NCBI RefSeq assembly: GCF_036242395.1
Contig: NZ_CP108458.1
Location: 7,750,001-7,814,000 of the forward strand
DNA: 64,000 bases
Direction: 5' to 3'
Origin: Kitasatospora sp. NBC_01266
GTDB taxonomy: Bacteria > Actinomycetota > Actinomycetes > Streptomycetales > Streptomycetaceae
Positions 28,088 through 38,409 of this stretch are shown piece after piece; positions within the stretch are counted from its first letter, which is position 1; each line of letters opens with the position of its first letter. The position numbers and the translations under genes are program-made. Under the pieces are notes generated by a model. The model made no database searches, was not told the DNA's origin, and worked only from the letters and a program-made list of their open reading frames with translations.

Positions 28088-28681
28088 TCATGCCTGCTCC
28101 GCGACCGGCGCCGCACCTTCCTCCGGACGCGGGCCCTGGGTCGGGAAGGTGCCATCCGCCGCGTCACCCGCCACGTTCTCCGGCTCGGTGAGCAGGGGGA
28201 AGAGGCGGGCCAGCACCGCCACCGGGGCGGCGCCGGGGCGGTTCGGATCCCGGTGCCGGAAGCCACGCAGGGCCTGGCGCATGGTCTCGCCGAGTTCGCG
28301 CAGTTCGGCGGGAGTCAGCTGGAGCACCGCGCTGAACGCGTCGTCCTGGCGCCACTGCTCGGGTGCCTGGTCACGGCGCTCCATCCAGAGGCGGTAGCTG
28401 GTGTCCTCCAGCTCGCGGTGGAAGAGCGAGGAGCCCTCGGGGGCCTCGGGCGGGGTCCGGACCAGCTGCCAGGGCCGGGCCCGGCCGCCGCGCCGTGGCG
28501 CGTCCTCGATCAGCCCGTGCTCGGCCAGCTTGCGCAGGTGGAAGGAGCAGAGGCCGGAGCTGTGGCCGAGCCGCTGCGCGGCCTCGGTCGAGGTGACACT
28601 GCCCGCCTCGCCGATCAGCTTGAGCAGGGCGATGCGAACCGGGTGTTCGGCGGGCGCGGCGGCCGTCAGTCGTCGTGTCAC
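28088..28681 (-). CDS. Winged helix-turn-helix regulator (ArsR/HTH_20 type)
   Basis: 197 aa. N-terminal DNA-binding domain HPVRIALLKLIGEAGSVTSTEAAQRLGHSSGLCSFHLRKL (about residues 13-52, shown as key segments VTSTEAAQRLG and CSFHLRKLAEHGLI). The rest is helical with no metal-binding cysteines of classical ArsR. GTG start at 28681. It faces the peptide deformylase gene across an array of four CTTTGCAAAG-type palindromes, which I infer to be its operators. It is convergent with the 27127 gene. Confidence 0.85.
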   Translation of the reverse strand: MTRRLTAAAPAEHPVRIALLKLIGEAGSVTSTEAAQRLGHSSGLCSFHLRKLAEHGLIEDAPRRGGRARPWQLVRTPPEAPEGSSLFHRELEDTSYRLWMERRDQAPEQWRQDDAFSAVLQLTPAELRELGETMRQALRGFRHRDPNRPGAAPVAVLARLFPLLTEPENVAGDAADGTFPTQGPRPEEGAAPVAEQA

Positions 28682-28730
28682 GTGGCTGAGCGTGCTGCCT
28701 GAGGTGACCTGTCGTCAAGTGACGCCCGGG

Positions 28731-28784
28731 CTATGCAAAGCGCTATCCTTTGCAAAGCCACTGAGCTTTGCAAACTTTGCAAAG
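28731..28784. promoter_or_regulatory. Array of four CTTTGCAAAG palindromes (putative operators)
   Basis: Copies at 28731 (CTATGCAAAG), 28748 (CTTTGCAAAG, perfect palindrome), 28766 (CTTTGCAAAC) and 28775 (CTTTGCAAAG). The start-to-start spacings are 17, 18 and 9 bp, and the last two share a base. The A/T-rich run stands out in the surrounding GC-rich DNA. It lies between a winged-helix regulator and a peptide deformylase gene transcribed divergently. Confidence 0.8.
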
Positions 28785-28846
28785 ATCGGCATCGACGGGA
28801 AACACCACGCGGGAAACCTGCGGGAAACCACCCGGGAGGGGTTCGG

Positions 28847-29488
28847 ATGGGCCAGTACACCCTCGTGCAGGGCCGGCCGGTGCCGGACTATCCGCAGCTG
28901 CCGCCGCAGGCGCTGCGCGGCCGGGTCCGGCGGATCACCGAGGTGGGGGAGGAGGTGCTGCACCGCCCGTGCCGGGACGTCACCGAAGCCGAGTTCGGCA
29001 CCCCCGAGTTGGCCGCCCTGATCGACGACCTCTTCGCCACCCAGGCCGCCGCCGAGGGCGCGGGTCTGGCGGCCAATCAGATCGGCGTCGACCTGCGCCT
29101 GTTCGTCTGGGACTGTACGGACGAGGACGGCGTCCGGCATGTCGGCCACCTCGCCAACCCGGTGCTGGACGAGCTGCCGGCGGATCGGCGCCGGCTCGCC
29201 GAGGCGGGGGAGGGCTGCCTCTCGGTGCCCGGGCCGTACCGCGACCTGGCGCGTCCCGATCGCGCCGTGGTGCACGGCCGGGACCAGCACGGCCGCCCGC
29301 TGGTGATCGAGGGCACCGGCTACTTCGCCCGCTGCCTGCAGCACGAGACCGAGCACCTGCTCGGCCGGCTCTACCTGGAGCGGCTCTCCGCCCGCGCCCG
29401 CAGGTCCGCGCTACGGGAGATGGCCCGCCGTCGCGCGGACGTCCTCGCCCGCCGAGCGGCCTTGGCGGCGGCGCTGGCGGGCGAGTGA
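28847..29488 (+). CDS. def: Peptide deformylase
   Basis: 213 aa metalloenzyme removing the N-formyl group from new proteins. All three motifs are present: GAGLAANQIG (motif 1), EGCLSVPGPY (motif 2, metal cysteine) and LQHETEHLLG (motif 3, the HExxH zinc/iron site). About 30 extra N-terminal residues precede the family core. ATG at 28847 has GGGAGG 7 bp upstream. Actinomycetes carry several paralogues; this one seems to be under its own regulator, the divergent winged-helix gene. A stem-loop terminator follows. Confidence 0.94.
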   Translation: MGQYTLVQGRPVPDYPQLPPQALRGRVRRITEVGEEVLHRPCRDVTEAEFGTPELAALIDDLFATQAAAEGAGLAANQIGVDLRLFVWDCTDEDGVRHVGHLANPVLDELPADRRRLAEAGEGCLSVPGPYRDLARPDRAVVHGRDQHGRPLVIEGTGYFARCLQHETEHLLGRLYLERLSARARRSALREMARRRADVLARRAALAAALAGE

Positions 29489-29507
29489 CGGTCGATCAGC
29501 CGGAGTT

Positions 29508-29549
29508 GCCCGGGCGGGCACCGCCTCGCGAGGCAGTGCCCGCCCGGGC
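29508..29549. terminator. Bidirectional stem-loop after def
   Basis: GCCCGGGCGGGCAC pairs perfectly with GTGCCCGCCCGGGC (14 bp). The 14-base interior contains its own short hairpin GCCTCGCGAGGC. It sits between convergent def and the lipoprotein gene. Confidence 0.85.
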
Positions 29550-29555
29550 GTCGGC

Positions 29556-30158
29556 TCAGGAGGACGACGGCGCCGCCGAAGCACCATCCGAGGGAGCGCC
29601 GGAGGGGCGGGCCGGCAGCAGCGGCGCGCAGGTCTTGTAAGCGGCAGCCGTGTTCGGGTCGGCGGTGTTGAGGCCGCGCAGGCCGCCGCCGGCGCCGCTG
29701 GTCGGCAGCGTGACACCGTGGTCCTTCAGGCAGCCGGTGAAGGCCGCCATGGCGCTGCTGTTCAGGCCGCCGCCCTTGCCGCCCTGCCCGCCCTGCGGAC
29801 GCAGCGAGGCGCAGGCCGTCATCGCGGCCTGACGCGCCGGGTCGGGCGAGGCACCGCCGCCGAACCCGCCACCGCCGTACCCGCCACCGTAGCCACCGCC
29901 GCCGCCCGGGCTGCCGCTGGGCCGTCCGCTCGGGTGGCCGCCCGGCCGACCGGTGGGCATCGTGACGCCGTGCTGCTGCAGGCAGGAGGCGTACGCGGCC
30001 ATCGCCTGCGAGCGACCGCCCGAGGCGCCGGCCGACGGCGAGGGCGAGGCCGCCGAGGAGGTCGAGGCCGTGGTGGACGACGAGGAGCAGCCGGTGAGCA
30101 GCAGGCCGGCGGCCAGCAGTGCGGCTGCGCCTGCGGTGCGGATGGTGGTCCGGGACAA
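29556..30158 (-). CDS. Secreted lipoprotein with duplicated CL..HGVT.P motif
   Basis: 200 aa with a lipoprotein signal: basic start, hydrophobic run AAALLAAGLLLTGC (lipobox LTGC), then a Ser/Thr-rich linker. The mature part holds a Gly-rich stretch between two related units: AMAAYASCLQQHGVTMPTG and AMAAFTGCLKDHGVTLPTS, each followed by another A..AC/CA.L.P cysteine segment. The TTG at 30158 is preferred because AGGAGG lies 9 bp upstream and it gives a normal-length signal; an ATG at 30194 would add 12 residues. No known function. Confidence 0.78.
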   Translation of the reverse strand: MSRTTIRTAGAAALLAAGLLLTGCSSSSTTASTSSAASPSPSAGASGGRSQAMAAYASCLQQHGVTMPTGRPGGHPSGRPSGSPGGGGGYGGGYGGGGFGGGASPDPARQAAMTACASLRPQGGQGGKGGGLNSSAMAAFTGCLKDHGVTLPTSGAGGGLRGLNTADPNTAAAYKTCAPLLPARPSGAPSDGASAAPSSS

Positions 30159-30520
30159 GGGCCGGTGCCTCCTGATTCGGTGCGGGACGAGCATCTGGTG
30201 CCGTTGGCGCAGCGGGGGCTTGACGCCAACGGCACGCTCGACTCAACAGCACCGTCGTTTAGGGAAGCTGGGTCATCCTGGGAGCTTCCGGTAATCCGCC
30301 GACCCCGCTCCGTCGATGCCGACCTCGCGGGGCAGTGATGACATCCCGGTATGTCCGGATTCGTTCCTGAACAACCTGGGAGTCTGCTTACCGACTTCCC
30401 AGGTTCTTCCCAGGCGAACCAAGGCGAACCTTAGCTCCCGATGTGGGGTTATAGATCCATGACCCCACTAGGGGTACAACTGATGCATCCGATCCGCATC
30501 CGCTGCTGGAGGCGTCAGTC
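30159..30520. promoter_or_regulatory. Divergent regulatory region with two inverted repeats
   Basis: About 360 bp between the lipoprotein and Clp-N genes. Two palindromes stand out. At 30374-30406, AACCTGGGAGTC faces GACTTCCCAGGTT; it is followed by GGCGAACC repeated twice. At 30443-30468, GTGGGGTTAT faces ATGACCCCAC with a 6-base centre, one mismatch per arm pair, 53 bp before the Clp-N start. The second is operator-like. No gene is visible in the interval. Confidence 0.6.
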
Positions 30521-31321
30521 ATGCCCAAGATCAACGTCTATCTGCCCGACGAGCTCGCCGAGGCGGTCAAGGAGGCCGGGCTGTCGGTCTCGCCGATCTG
30601 CCAGCGGGCGCTGGAGCAGGCCGTCCGCCGGGTCACCGCGATCCGCGAGACCGTCGCCCACGACCTCGGCGACCTGGGGGAGTCCGGCGGCCTCGCCCGG
30701 TTCACCGCGCGCAGCCGCACCGTCCTGCGGCTGGCAGCCGAGCGGGCCGGCGCCGAAGGAGCGCCGAACGTCGGTACCGGCCATCTGCTGGCCGGCCTGC
30801 TCGCGGAGGGGGGCAACCTCGCCCTCCAGGTGCTCGGTGCCCTGGAGATCAGCCCCGGCCAGCTCACTGACGCGCTGGCCCGCACCGGACTCGCCGGTGA
30901 ACCGGGCGGCCGGTCGCCGGGTGCGCCCCCCGCCCCGGACGGCACCGGCCAGTCGGCGGCCCGCGCGCTGCGGCTCAGCGGCCCGGCGGCCGCGGCGGTG
31001 GAGCTGACGGTCAACGAGGCGATCGGGCTCGGCCACAACTACGTCGGCTGCGAGCACCTGCTGCTCGGCCTGATCGGTGAGTCGGACGGGGTCGGCGGTC
31101 GCCTGCTGCGCGAGGCCGGTGCCGAGCAGCGGCTGACCCGCCGCGCCGTGGCGGCGGCCCTGGCCGGATACGTGCACCTGCGGGCGAACCACGCCCAGCA
31201 GGTCCAGCAGCCGGCCGCGCCCCAGCCGTCGGCCGACCAACTGCGGGCGCTGGCCGCCCTGGTGCGCGGCGAGCTGCAGCCGCTGGTCGAGCGGATCGAG
31301 CGGCTCGAAGCGCGCGGCTGA
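30521..31321 (+). CDS. Clp-N domain protein with ribbon-helix-helix-like N-terminus
   Basis: 266 aa. The start MPKINVYLPDELAEAVKEAGLSVS looks like a ribbon-helix-helix (CopG/MetJ-type) DNA-binding strand and helix. Two Clp N-terminal repeat-like regions follow: TVLRLAAERAG...VGTGHLLAGLL (about 68-115) and AVELTVNEAIGLGHNYVGCEHLLLGLIGE (about 150-185). There is no AAA+ ATPase, so it is not a ClpA/ClpC chaperone. It may bind DNA and a Clp substrate or partner. The C-terminus is a short coiled-coil-like stretch. A palindrome lies 53 bp upstream. Confidence 0.85.
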   Translation: MPKINVYLPDELAEAVKEAGLSVSPICQRALEQAVRRVTAIRETVAHDLGDLGESGGLARFTARSRTVLRLAAERAGAEGAPNVGTGHLLAGLLAEGGNLALQVLGALEISPGQLTDALARTGLAGEPGGRSPGAPPAPDGTGQSAARALRLSGPAAAAVELTVNEAIGLGHNYVGCEHLLLGLIGESDGVGGRLLREAGAEQRLTRRAVAAALAGYVHLRANHAQQVQQPAAPQPSADQLRALAALVRGELQPLVERIERLEARG

Positions 31322-31427
31322 CGCGCACCTACCCGTACCTGGGCCGATCATCGCGGTCGGGGCACCGTCTCGGCACCCCCCCCGCAGGCGGATTCCGCCG
31401 GGGCCGACGCCGCCTACGGTGGCTGCC

Positions 31428-31973
31428 ATGGCACCCGACCCGGCACCCGGGACCGTCCCGACCGCCCGCCGCACCCCGGCGCCCACCGCGCGACTCGCGT
31501 TCCGCCGGATGACCCCGGACGACCTGGACGACATGGCCGCCCTGCTCGGTGACCCGGAGGTGATGCGGTACTACCCGCGCCCCAAGGACCGGGCGGAGGC
31601 GCTGGCCTGGATCGAGTGGAACCAGCGCCTCTACCGGCAGCAGGGCTTCGGGCTCTGGCTGGTCACCCTGCGGGCCACCGGCGAGTTCGTCGGTGACTGC
31701 GGCCTGACACCCCAGGAGATCGAGGGAACCACCGACCTCGAGGTCGGCTACCACGTCCGCGCCGACCTCCAGGGCCGCGGCTACGCCGGCGAGGCGGCCG
31801 CGGCCTGCCGGGACCACGCCCGCGACGCCCTGGGGGCCAAGCGCCTCATCGCGATCATCCACCCGGACAACACGCCCTCCCAGCGCGTGGCGGAGAAGAC
31901 CGGTCTCGGTTACGAGCGGGCCGCCGTCCACCGCTCGGGCCGGCCGGTCCGCCGCTACGCCGCCGTCCTGTGA
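31428..31973 (+). CDS. GNAT family N-acetyltransferase (RimJ/RimL type)
   Basis: 181 aa. Typical RimJ/RimL-like arrangement: LAFRRMTPDDLDDMAALLGDPEVMRYYPRP, FGLWLVTLRATGEFVGDCGL, then the acetyl-CoA loop LQGRGYAGEAAAACRDHA and HPDNTPSQRVAEKTGLGY. ATG at 31428 is chosen; a GTG at 31419 in the same frame is possible. Substrate unknown. Confidence 0.85.
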   Translation: MAPDPAPGTVPTARRTPAPTARLAFRRMTPDDLDDMAALLGDPEVMRYYPRPKDRAEALAWIEWNQRLYRQQGFGLWLVTLRATGEFVGDCGLTPQEIEGTTDLEVGYHVRADLQGRGYAGEAAAACRDHARDALGAKRLIAIIHPDNTPSQRVAEKTGLGYERAAVHRSGRPVRRYAAVL

Positions 31974-32006
31974 CCCGGGTGACCGGCGGCGGAAGGGGGG
32001 CCCGGG

Positions 32007-32009
<3 letters not shown>
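31971..32009. terminator. Bidirectional stem-loop spanning two stop codons
   Basis: TGACCCGGG and CCCGGGTCA form a perfect 9-bp stem whose ends are the stop codons of the convergent acetyltransferase and UvrA-like genes. The loop is 21 bases and purine-rich. Confidence 0.7.
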
Positions 32010-34397
<2,388 letters not shown>

Positions 34398-34645
34398 CGT
34401 CTCTCCAGGTGTTGGGCGGGAGCTGTGGGGCGCGGCCGCCTGCGCGGTCTCCGGCACGACGCTCGGCTCGATCTAACCAGCTCAGGGCGGTAACCGGCGC
34501 AGGCCGGGGTGGGCGCTGATCCCCACTGGCGATCAGGCTAGTTCCGGCCGGGTGACCCGTGCTTCTCGAATCCTGACCGGTCCGGCCGCCGGTTCCGCGC
34601 CCGGTTCCCCGCCGCCGCTCCCGGGCGCTGTGGGAAACTGATCAG

Positions 34646-35074
34646 GTGAGACAGCCGGACATCGACGACCTGGTCCGACTGCGGCGCGCCCGCGATCGGA
34701 TGGACCGCGACTACGCCGAGCCGCTCGACGTCCCGGCGCTGGCGCGTGGCGCTCTGATGTCGCCCGGCCACTTCTCCCGCAGTTTCCGCGCCGCCTTCGG
34801 CGAGACGCCGTACAGCTACCTGATGACCCGCCGCATCGAGCGGGCCAAAGCGCTGCTGCGGCGCGGCGACCTCACGGTGACCGAGGTCTGCTTCGCGGTC
34901 GGCTGTACCTCGCTGGGGTCCTTCAGCTCGCGCTTCACCGAACTGGTCGGCGAGAGCCCCAGCACCTACCGGGCCCGGAGCCATGACCACGCCGCCGCCA
35001 TCCCGGCCTGCATGGCCAAAATCCACACCCGACCGGTCAGGAACGGAGAAGCAAGCCCCGCCGCCGGGCCGTAG
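34646..35074 (+). CDS. AraC family helix-turn-helix regulator
   Basis: 142 aa, a stand-alone AraC DNA-binding domain: two helix-turn-helix units, LDVPALARGALMSPGHFSRSFRAAFG and LTVTEVCFAVGCTSLGSFSSRFTELVGESP, separated by YLMTRRIERAKALL. GTG start at 34646. It precedes the VOC gene by 10 bp on the same strand, a common actinobacterial pair, and probably controls it. Confidence 0.9.
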   Translation: MRQPDIDDLVRLRRARDRMDRDYAEPLDVPALARGALMSPGHFSRSFRAAFGETPYSYLMTRRIERAKALLRRGDLTVTEVCFAVGCTSLGSFSSRFTELVGESPSTYRARSHDHAAAIPACMAKIHTRPVRNGEASPAAGP

Positions 35075-35084
35075 CGTGAACGGT

Positions 35085-35501
35085 ATGGAGATCACGCTGT
35101 CCAACTGCTTCATCGCCGTCGACGACCACGACAAGGCGCTTGCCTTCTACCGCGACGTGCTCGGCCTCGAGGTGCGCAACGACGTCGGGTTCGAGGGGAT
35201 GCGCTGGGTGACCGTCGGGTCGCCCTCGCAGCCCGATGTGAACATCGTCCTGGAACCGCCCCTCGCGGACCCGAACGCCTCACCGGCCGACCGGCAGGCC
35301 ATGGCGGAGCTGATGGCCAAGGGCATGCTGCGCGGTGTCATCTTCGCGACGGACGACTGCGACGCCACCTTCGAGCGGATCAGCGCCGCGGGCGGCGAGG
35401 TGCTCCAGGAGCCGATGGACCAGTTCTACGGCGTCCGCGACTGCGCGTTCCGCGACCCCGCCGGCAACCTGTTGCGCTTCAACCAGCCGCTCCGGAAGTG
35501 A
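35085..35501 (+). CDS. VOC (glyoxalase/dioxygenase) superfamily protein
   Basis: 138 aa, two beta-alpha-beta-beta-beta units. N-terminal NCFIAVDDHDKALAFYRDVLGLEVR, C-terminal GGEVLQEPMDQFYGVRDCAFRDPAGNLLRFNQP. The expected metal-ligand positions are largely present (His in VDDHD may or may not be one; Glu in LQEP). ATG start at 35085, ten bases after the AraC gene. It is the last chromosomal gene before the left end of the Tn7-like transposon, which begins 70 bp after its stop. Confidence 0.88.
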   Translation: MEITLSNCFIAVDDHDKALAFYRDVLGLEVRNDVGFEGMRWVTVGSPSQPDVNIVLEPPLADPNASPADRQAMAELMAKGMLRGVIFATDDCDATFERISAAGGEVLQEPMDQFYGVRDCAFRDPAGNLLRFNQPLRK

Positions 35502-35571
35502 ACCCTCGGCGCGGGGAATCAGCGCCACGTGGCCCCCGTCGTAGTCGAAGACCTGCCGTGCGATCGGTTCC

Positions 35572-35673
35572 TGTGACTGGCACGGATAGTTGGCCAGTCG
35601 ACGCGAGCTCTGCGCGGGTGGTGGAGTGAGTTGGCAGTGATGGTTGGCCACTTTGGGCAGCGATAGTTGGCCA
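35572..35673 (+). repeat. Left end of Tn7-like element: three transposase-site-like repeats
   Basis: Three direct copies of an 18-bp core: GGCACGGATAGTTGGCCA (35579), GGCAGTGATGGTTGGCCA (35633) and GGCAGCGATAGTTGGCCA (35656). The terminal TGTGACT precedes the first. Multiple spaced transposase sites at each end are characteristic of TnsB-type elements. Confidence 0.85.
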
Positions 35674-35958
35674 ATGCCGCGGGTACTCGCTCACGGAAGG
35701 TAGCGGAGGCTGGGGGTGGTTGGCTGGCCGTGGCCGCTTCGAAGCTGAAGATGCTGATGTGCCGACCGGAGGTCATCGATGGCTGCCTCGCGGGCACTGA
35801 CCTGGCCCTGGCCGTTCGAGCGCCCCCGGCGTCGTTCACCTGAAGCGGTTCTGGCTCGACTTCCGTGAAGGGGGCACGCTGAATGACGTAAATCTGTACC
35901 GCGCCGTCAGCCACGGCTCGAGTCGGCAGGGCCTGTCGACCGGTGACCAGGTCACGGG
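35674..35958. other. Non-coding interval inside left transposon end
   Basis: No convincing gene. A small perfect palindrome (GTGACC-A-GGTCAC, 35943-35955) lies just after the stop of the next minus-strand gene. Confidence 0.4.
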
Positions 35959-37080
35959 CTAGAAGATACCTGCGCGATTGTGCTGTATGAGGCCATCGAG
36001 GATCTCGCGCAGCCACGGGCTGCGGACGGCCGGCAGCCGAACCAGGGTGCGCCGGAACACCTCCCAGTCAGCCCGGAACATGTGATGGGGGCGTGGCGCG
36101 GGCGGGTCGAAGTCGTCGCGGAGGACGCCGTCGGGTAGGCCGCCTGACGCGGGGACGGGCAGGTCCGGCTCGGGGAAGACTAGCCACAGCCACACCCCGA
36201 ACGGCAACGGCACCAGGTAGTCCGCGGTGGCGGCTGGGGTCCAGACCTCCCCCGTCTGCGGATGGGATGGCACGAGGAGGATGTCGGCGCCCTCGCCAGG
36301 AGCCGGCCGTCCCGGTCCGGCCAGAACGGCGCGCCGCGCCAGCGGACCTGCGGGCAGCAGGGCGTCGAGGGTGCGTTGGAACACCTCCCCGACCAAGCCA
36401 TCCGGGACCGTCACCGGCCAGCCCTCCGATGCCAGCAACAGGTGGGCGAGTGCCCGGCCGGCCGCCGCCTCCCACTGCGGGCTCCACGACCACCAGTGGT
36501 TCGACCAGTGACCTGCCCGTATCCGCGACCCCCACGTGGCAATCGGCTCGAACGGGGGTGTGCCCTTCCCGTTCGCCATCAGCTCCGCCCAGGAGAGCGG
36601 TGTTGCGTCGGTGTCGTCGACGGGAAGGCGGCGAACGGCGTTCGGGGCGAGCCACATCGCTTGCCAGAGCGAACAGTCGTCAATCCGGCTGGCCACGGGC
36701 AGGGCACACTCCACGCAGGCCACGTTGGGGCCGTCGGCCCCGTCAAGGCCGCAACAGTAGCCGCCTCCACGATTCTCCGGGATCAGCACGGTTCCGCGGG
36801 CGTCGCCGGGCGCGATGACGATCGCGCCCGGCGCGCCGTCGGACAAGGCGTAGACCGGAGCGTAGACACCGCGGGCGGCCGCCTCGTCCGGATGGATCTC
36901 GTCCCACGTCCGCCACGGCGGCCCCCAGGGCTCCGAGTCCACGGCGAAGGTGCCCGACTCCATGAGTACCGGGAGCTGGATCCCGTTCCCGTACTTCTGA
37001 TGGGCGTGGACCGGCAGTGCGACCTGGGACAACGGAGTGGTCAACTCGGCGCCGCACCCCGCACACACAAAAACGAACAA
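35959..37080 (-). CDS. Cargo protein of unknown function with N-terminal Cys pair
   Basis: 373 aa, soluble. It opens MFVFVCAGCGAELTTPLSQ, a CxxC knuckle as in short zinc ribbons, with a second Cys group near residues 120-140 (GYCCGLDG, VACVECALP) that could complete a metal site. The middle is Trp-rich (SNHWWSWSPQW). I recognise no named domain. It is the outermost left cargo gene, oriented towards the transposon end. The ATG at 37080 gives the Cys-rich N-terminus. Confidence 0.7.
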   Translation of the reverse strand: MFVFVCAGCGAELTTPLSQVALPVHAHQKYGNGIQLPVLMESGTFAVDSEPWGPPWRTWDEIHPDEAAARGVYAPVYALSDGAPGAIVIAPGDARGTVLIPENRGGGYCCGLDGADGPNVACVECALPVASRIDDCSLWQAMWLAPNAVRRLPVDDTDATPLSWAELMANGKGTPPFEPIATWGSRIRAGHWSNHWWSWSPQWEAAAGRALAHLLLASEGWPVTVPDGLVGEVFQRTLDALLPAGPLARRAVLAGPGRPAPGEGADILLVPSHPQTGEVWTPAATADYLVPLPFGVWLWLVFPEPDLPVPASGGLPDGVLRDDFDPPAPRPHHMFRADWEVFRRTLVRLPAVRSPWLREILDGLIQHNRAGIF

Positions 37081-37291
37081 ATGTCCTCCGTCTGGGAAAC
37101 GGAGGCATCATCGCAGCTCGGCAGCGGCCAGCCAATTGGTTTTCCAGGACAGCATGAGGCACAGCAATCGTCACTCAGCTCTTGCAGGGCACGGAAGTTG
37201 AGCCAGAACCTCGTTTCACCCGTTGCCGACACACGGTCAACGAGCCGGGAGTGGCCGGAGCCAGAAGGTGCTGGTCAGCTACGGTGACGGC

Positions 37292-37654
37292 ATGACCGAG
37301 AGCCTGCCTGATGACGTAGCCGAAGTGCTTGAGCTCGTCCTGAGCACGGACGAGCCAGTTCACGTTGCGCTTCGACAGCAGGTTCCAGGACTTAGCGTGA
37401 AATCTCGTTGCACATGCGGGTGCGGTACCGCCTATTTCGAACTCGACACCAGCGAGGTGGTGCCCGCACCGACCGGCCCCGGCACCGTGGTAGCGGCTGA
37501 TGCACGGCTCTTCACTGAATCCGGCGAGTGCCCTGGCGAGGTCCTGGTCTTCGCGCAGGGAGGCTACCTGTCGTGGCTGGAGGTCTGCTCATGGAGCGGT
37601 GACGTCGAGGTGAATCTTGCCGCAGCGCGTCGGTGGCTGCGGCCACCCTCTTGA
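37292..37654 (+). CDS. Small Cys-containing cargo protein, unknown
   Basis: 120 aa: a helical start (DDVAEVLELVLSTDEPVHVALRQQVP), a CTCGCGTAYFEL cysteine cluster, then a beta-rich end (GEVLVFAQGGYLSWLEVCSW). Similar small proteins occur beside toxin or immunity genes in streptomycetes, but I cannot name a family with certainty. The ATG at 37292 is chosen; upstream in-frame codons to 37223 look non-coding. Divergent from the preceding cargo gene. Confidence 0.6.
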   Translation: MTESLPDDVAEVLELVLSTDEPVHVALRQQVPGLSVKSRCTCGCGTAYFELDTSEVVPAPTGPGTVVAADARLFTESGECPGEVLVFAQGGYLSWLEVCSWSGDVEVNLAAARRWLRPPS

Positions 37655-37668
37655 GCCCGACATCGAGC

Positions 37669-37911
37669 TCAAGAGGTGGCGGCGGGGCGGCAATTGCCGA
37701 TCCGGCAGCGTGTGGACCAGGAGCCGGCACGCCGGATCCGTTCACCGCTCGCGCGAGCGATGACGAGGTTGCTGGCCTCGAAGCTGACCCGATCGCCAAC
37801 TGCCAAGAACAGTGGGCTGTCCAGCTCGAAGGCGTATCCGTCATCGGTTTCGAGTTCGTTCACGAGCACCAAGCGTGAGGCGGCTGTGGTCCCATCGGCG
37901 ATCAGACGCAT
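37669..37911 (-). CDS. Small hypothetical protein, doubtful
   Basis: 80 aa on the minus strand, opening MRLIADGTTAASRLVLVNEL, with a hydrophilic, plausible composition in its first 60 residues and a basic end. It fills the otherwise empty 393 bp between the 37292 gene and the DUF4279 gene, convergent with the former. No family recognised and no clear ribosome site, so it may be a chance frame. Confidence 0.35.
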   Translation of the reverse strand: MRLIADGTTAASRLVLVNELETDDGYAFELDSPLFLAVGDRVSFEASNLVIARASGERIRRAGSWSTRCRIGNCRPAATS

Positions 37912-38047
37912 GACCGGATGGTCCCACGCGGCTGCAGCTGCGGCGAAGGGGACTGCTCAGGTGACGCCGAATTCGCGTCTCCGCCGGCCCTGGGACCACC
38001 TGCACAAATCCCGCTCGGCGCGCTCCTCGCGCCGCTATCCTTCCCGG

Positions 38048-38409
38048 ATGCCTCTCCGCCAGTACGCGTACTTCGCCTTGTTCAGCCAGCACGTCTCCGC
38101 CGACGAGATGACCTCGCAACTGGGCATCACCCCTGACGAGGTGTCCGTCCGCGGCAGCCGCTTCACCGAGCCGAAGACGATTCCCGTCAGCCACCGCTGG
38201 AAGGTCGTCTGCCGGGACGCCGGCCTGAGCGTCGACGAACAGATCGCCCGGCTTCTCTACAGGCTCCGGCCCCACACGGCCCGCATAGCCGAGCTCGTGA
38301 GCCAACTGGCCGACGGCGGCGGCGGGGCAGTCCTGCAGGTCGTGCGCTACTTCAACGACACTGACCACGACGAATCGCCCAGCCACCCGGACGCTCCCGA
38401 CACGCCTAA
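38048..38409 (+). pseudogene. DUF4279 protein gene, 5' part (split by IS1380 copies)
   Basis: First 120 codons plus two bases of a DUF4279 gene: YAYFALFSQHVSADEMTSQLGITPDEVSVRG, HRWKVVC, VDEQIARLLYRLRP and LQVVRYFN are the family's features. At 38410 the frame runs into an IS1380 element and would end 11 codons later. The remainder lies at 41756-41864 after two tandem insertion sequences; removing them with one CTAA copy rejoins ...DTPN with LFGWHLD in frame, giving a 156-aa protein. DUF4279 proteins are often found among toxin-immunity-type genes; function unproven. Confidence 0.85.

Noticed and set aside
28088..29488. Toxin-antitoxin pair from the divergent regulator and deformylase
   Set aside because: Divergent rather than co-directional, and the deformylase carries intact housekeeping motifs; a regulator with target is simpler.
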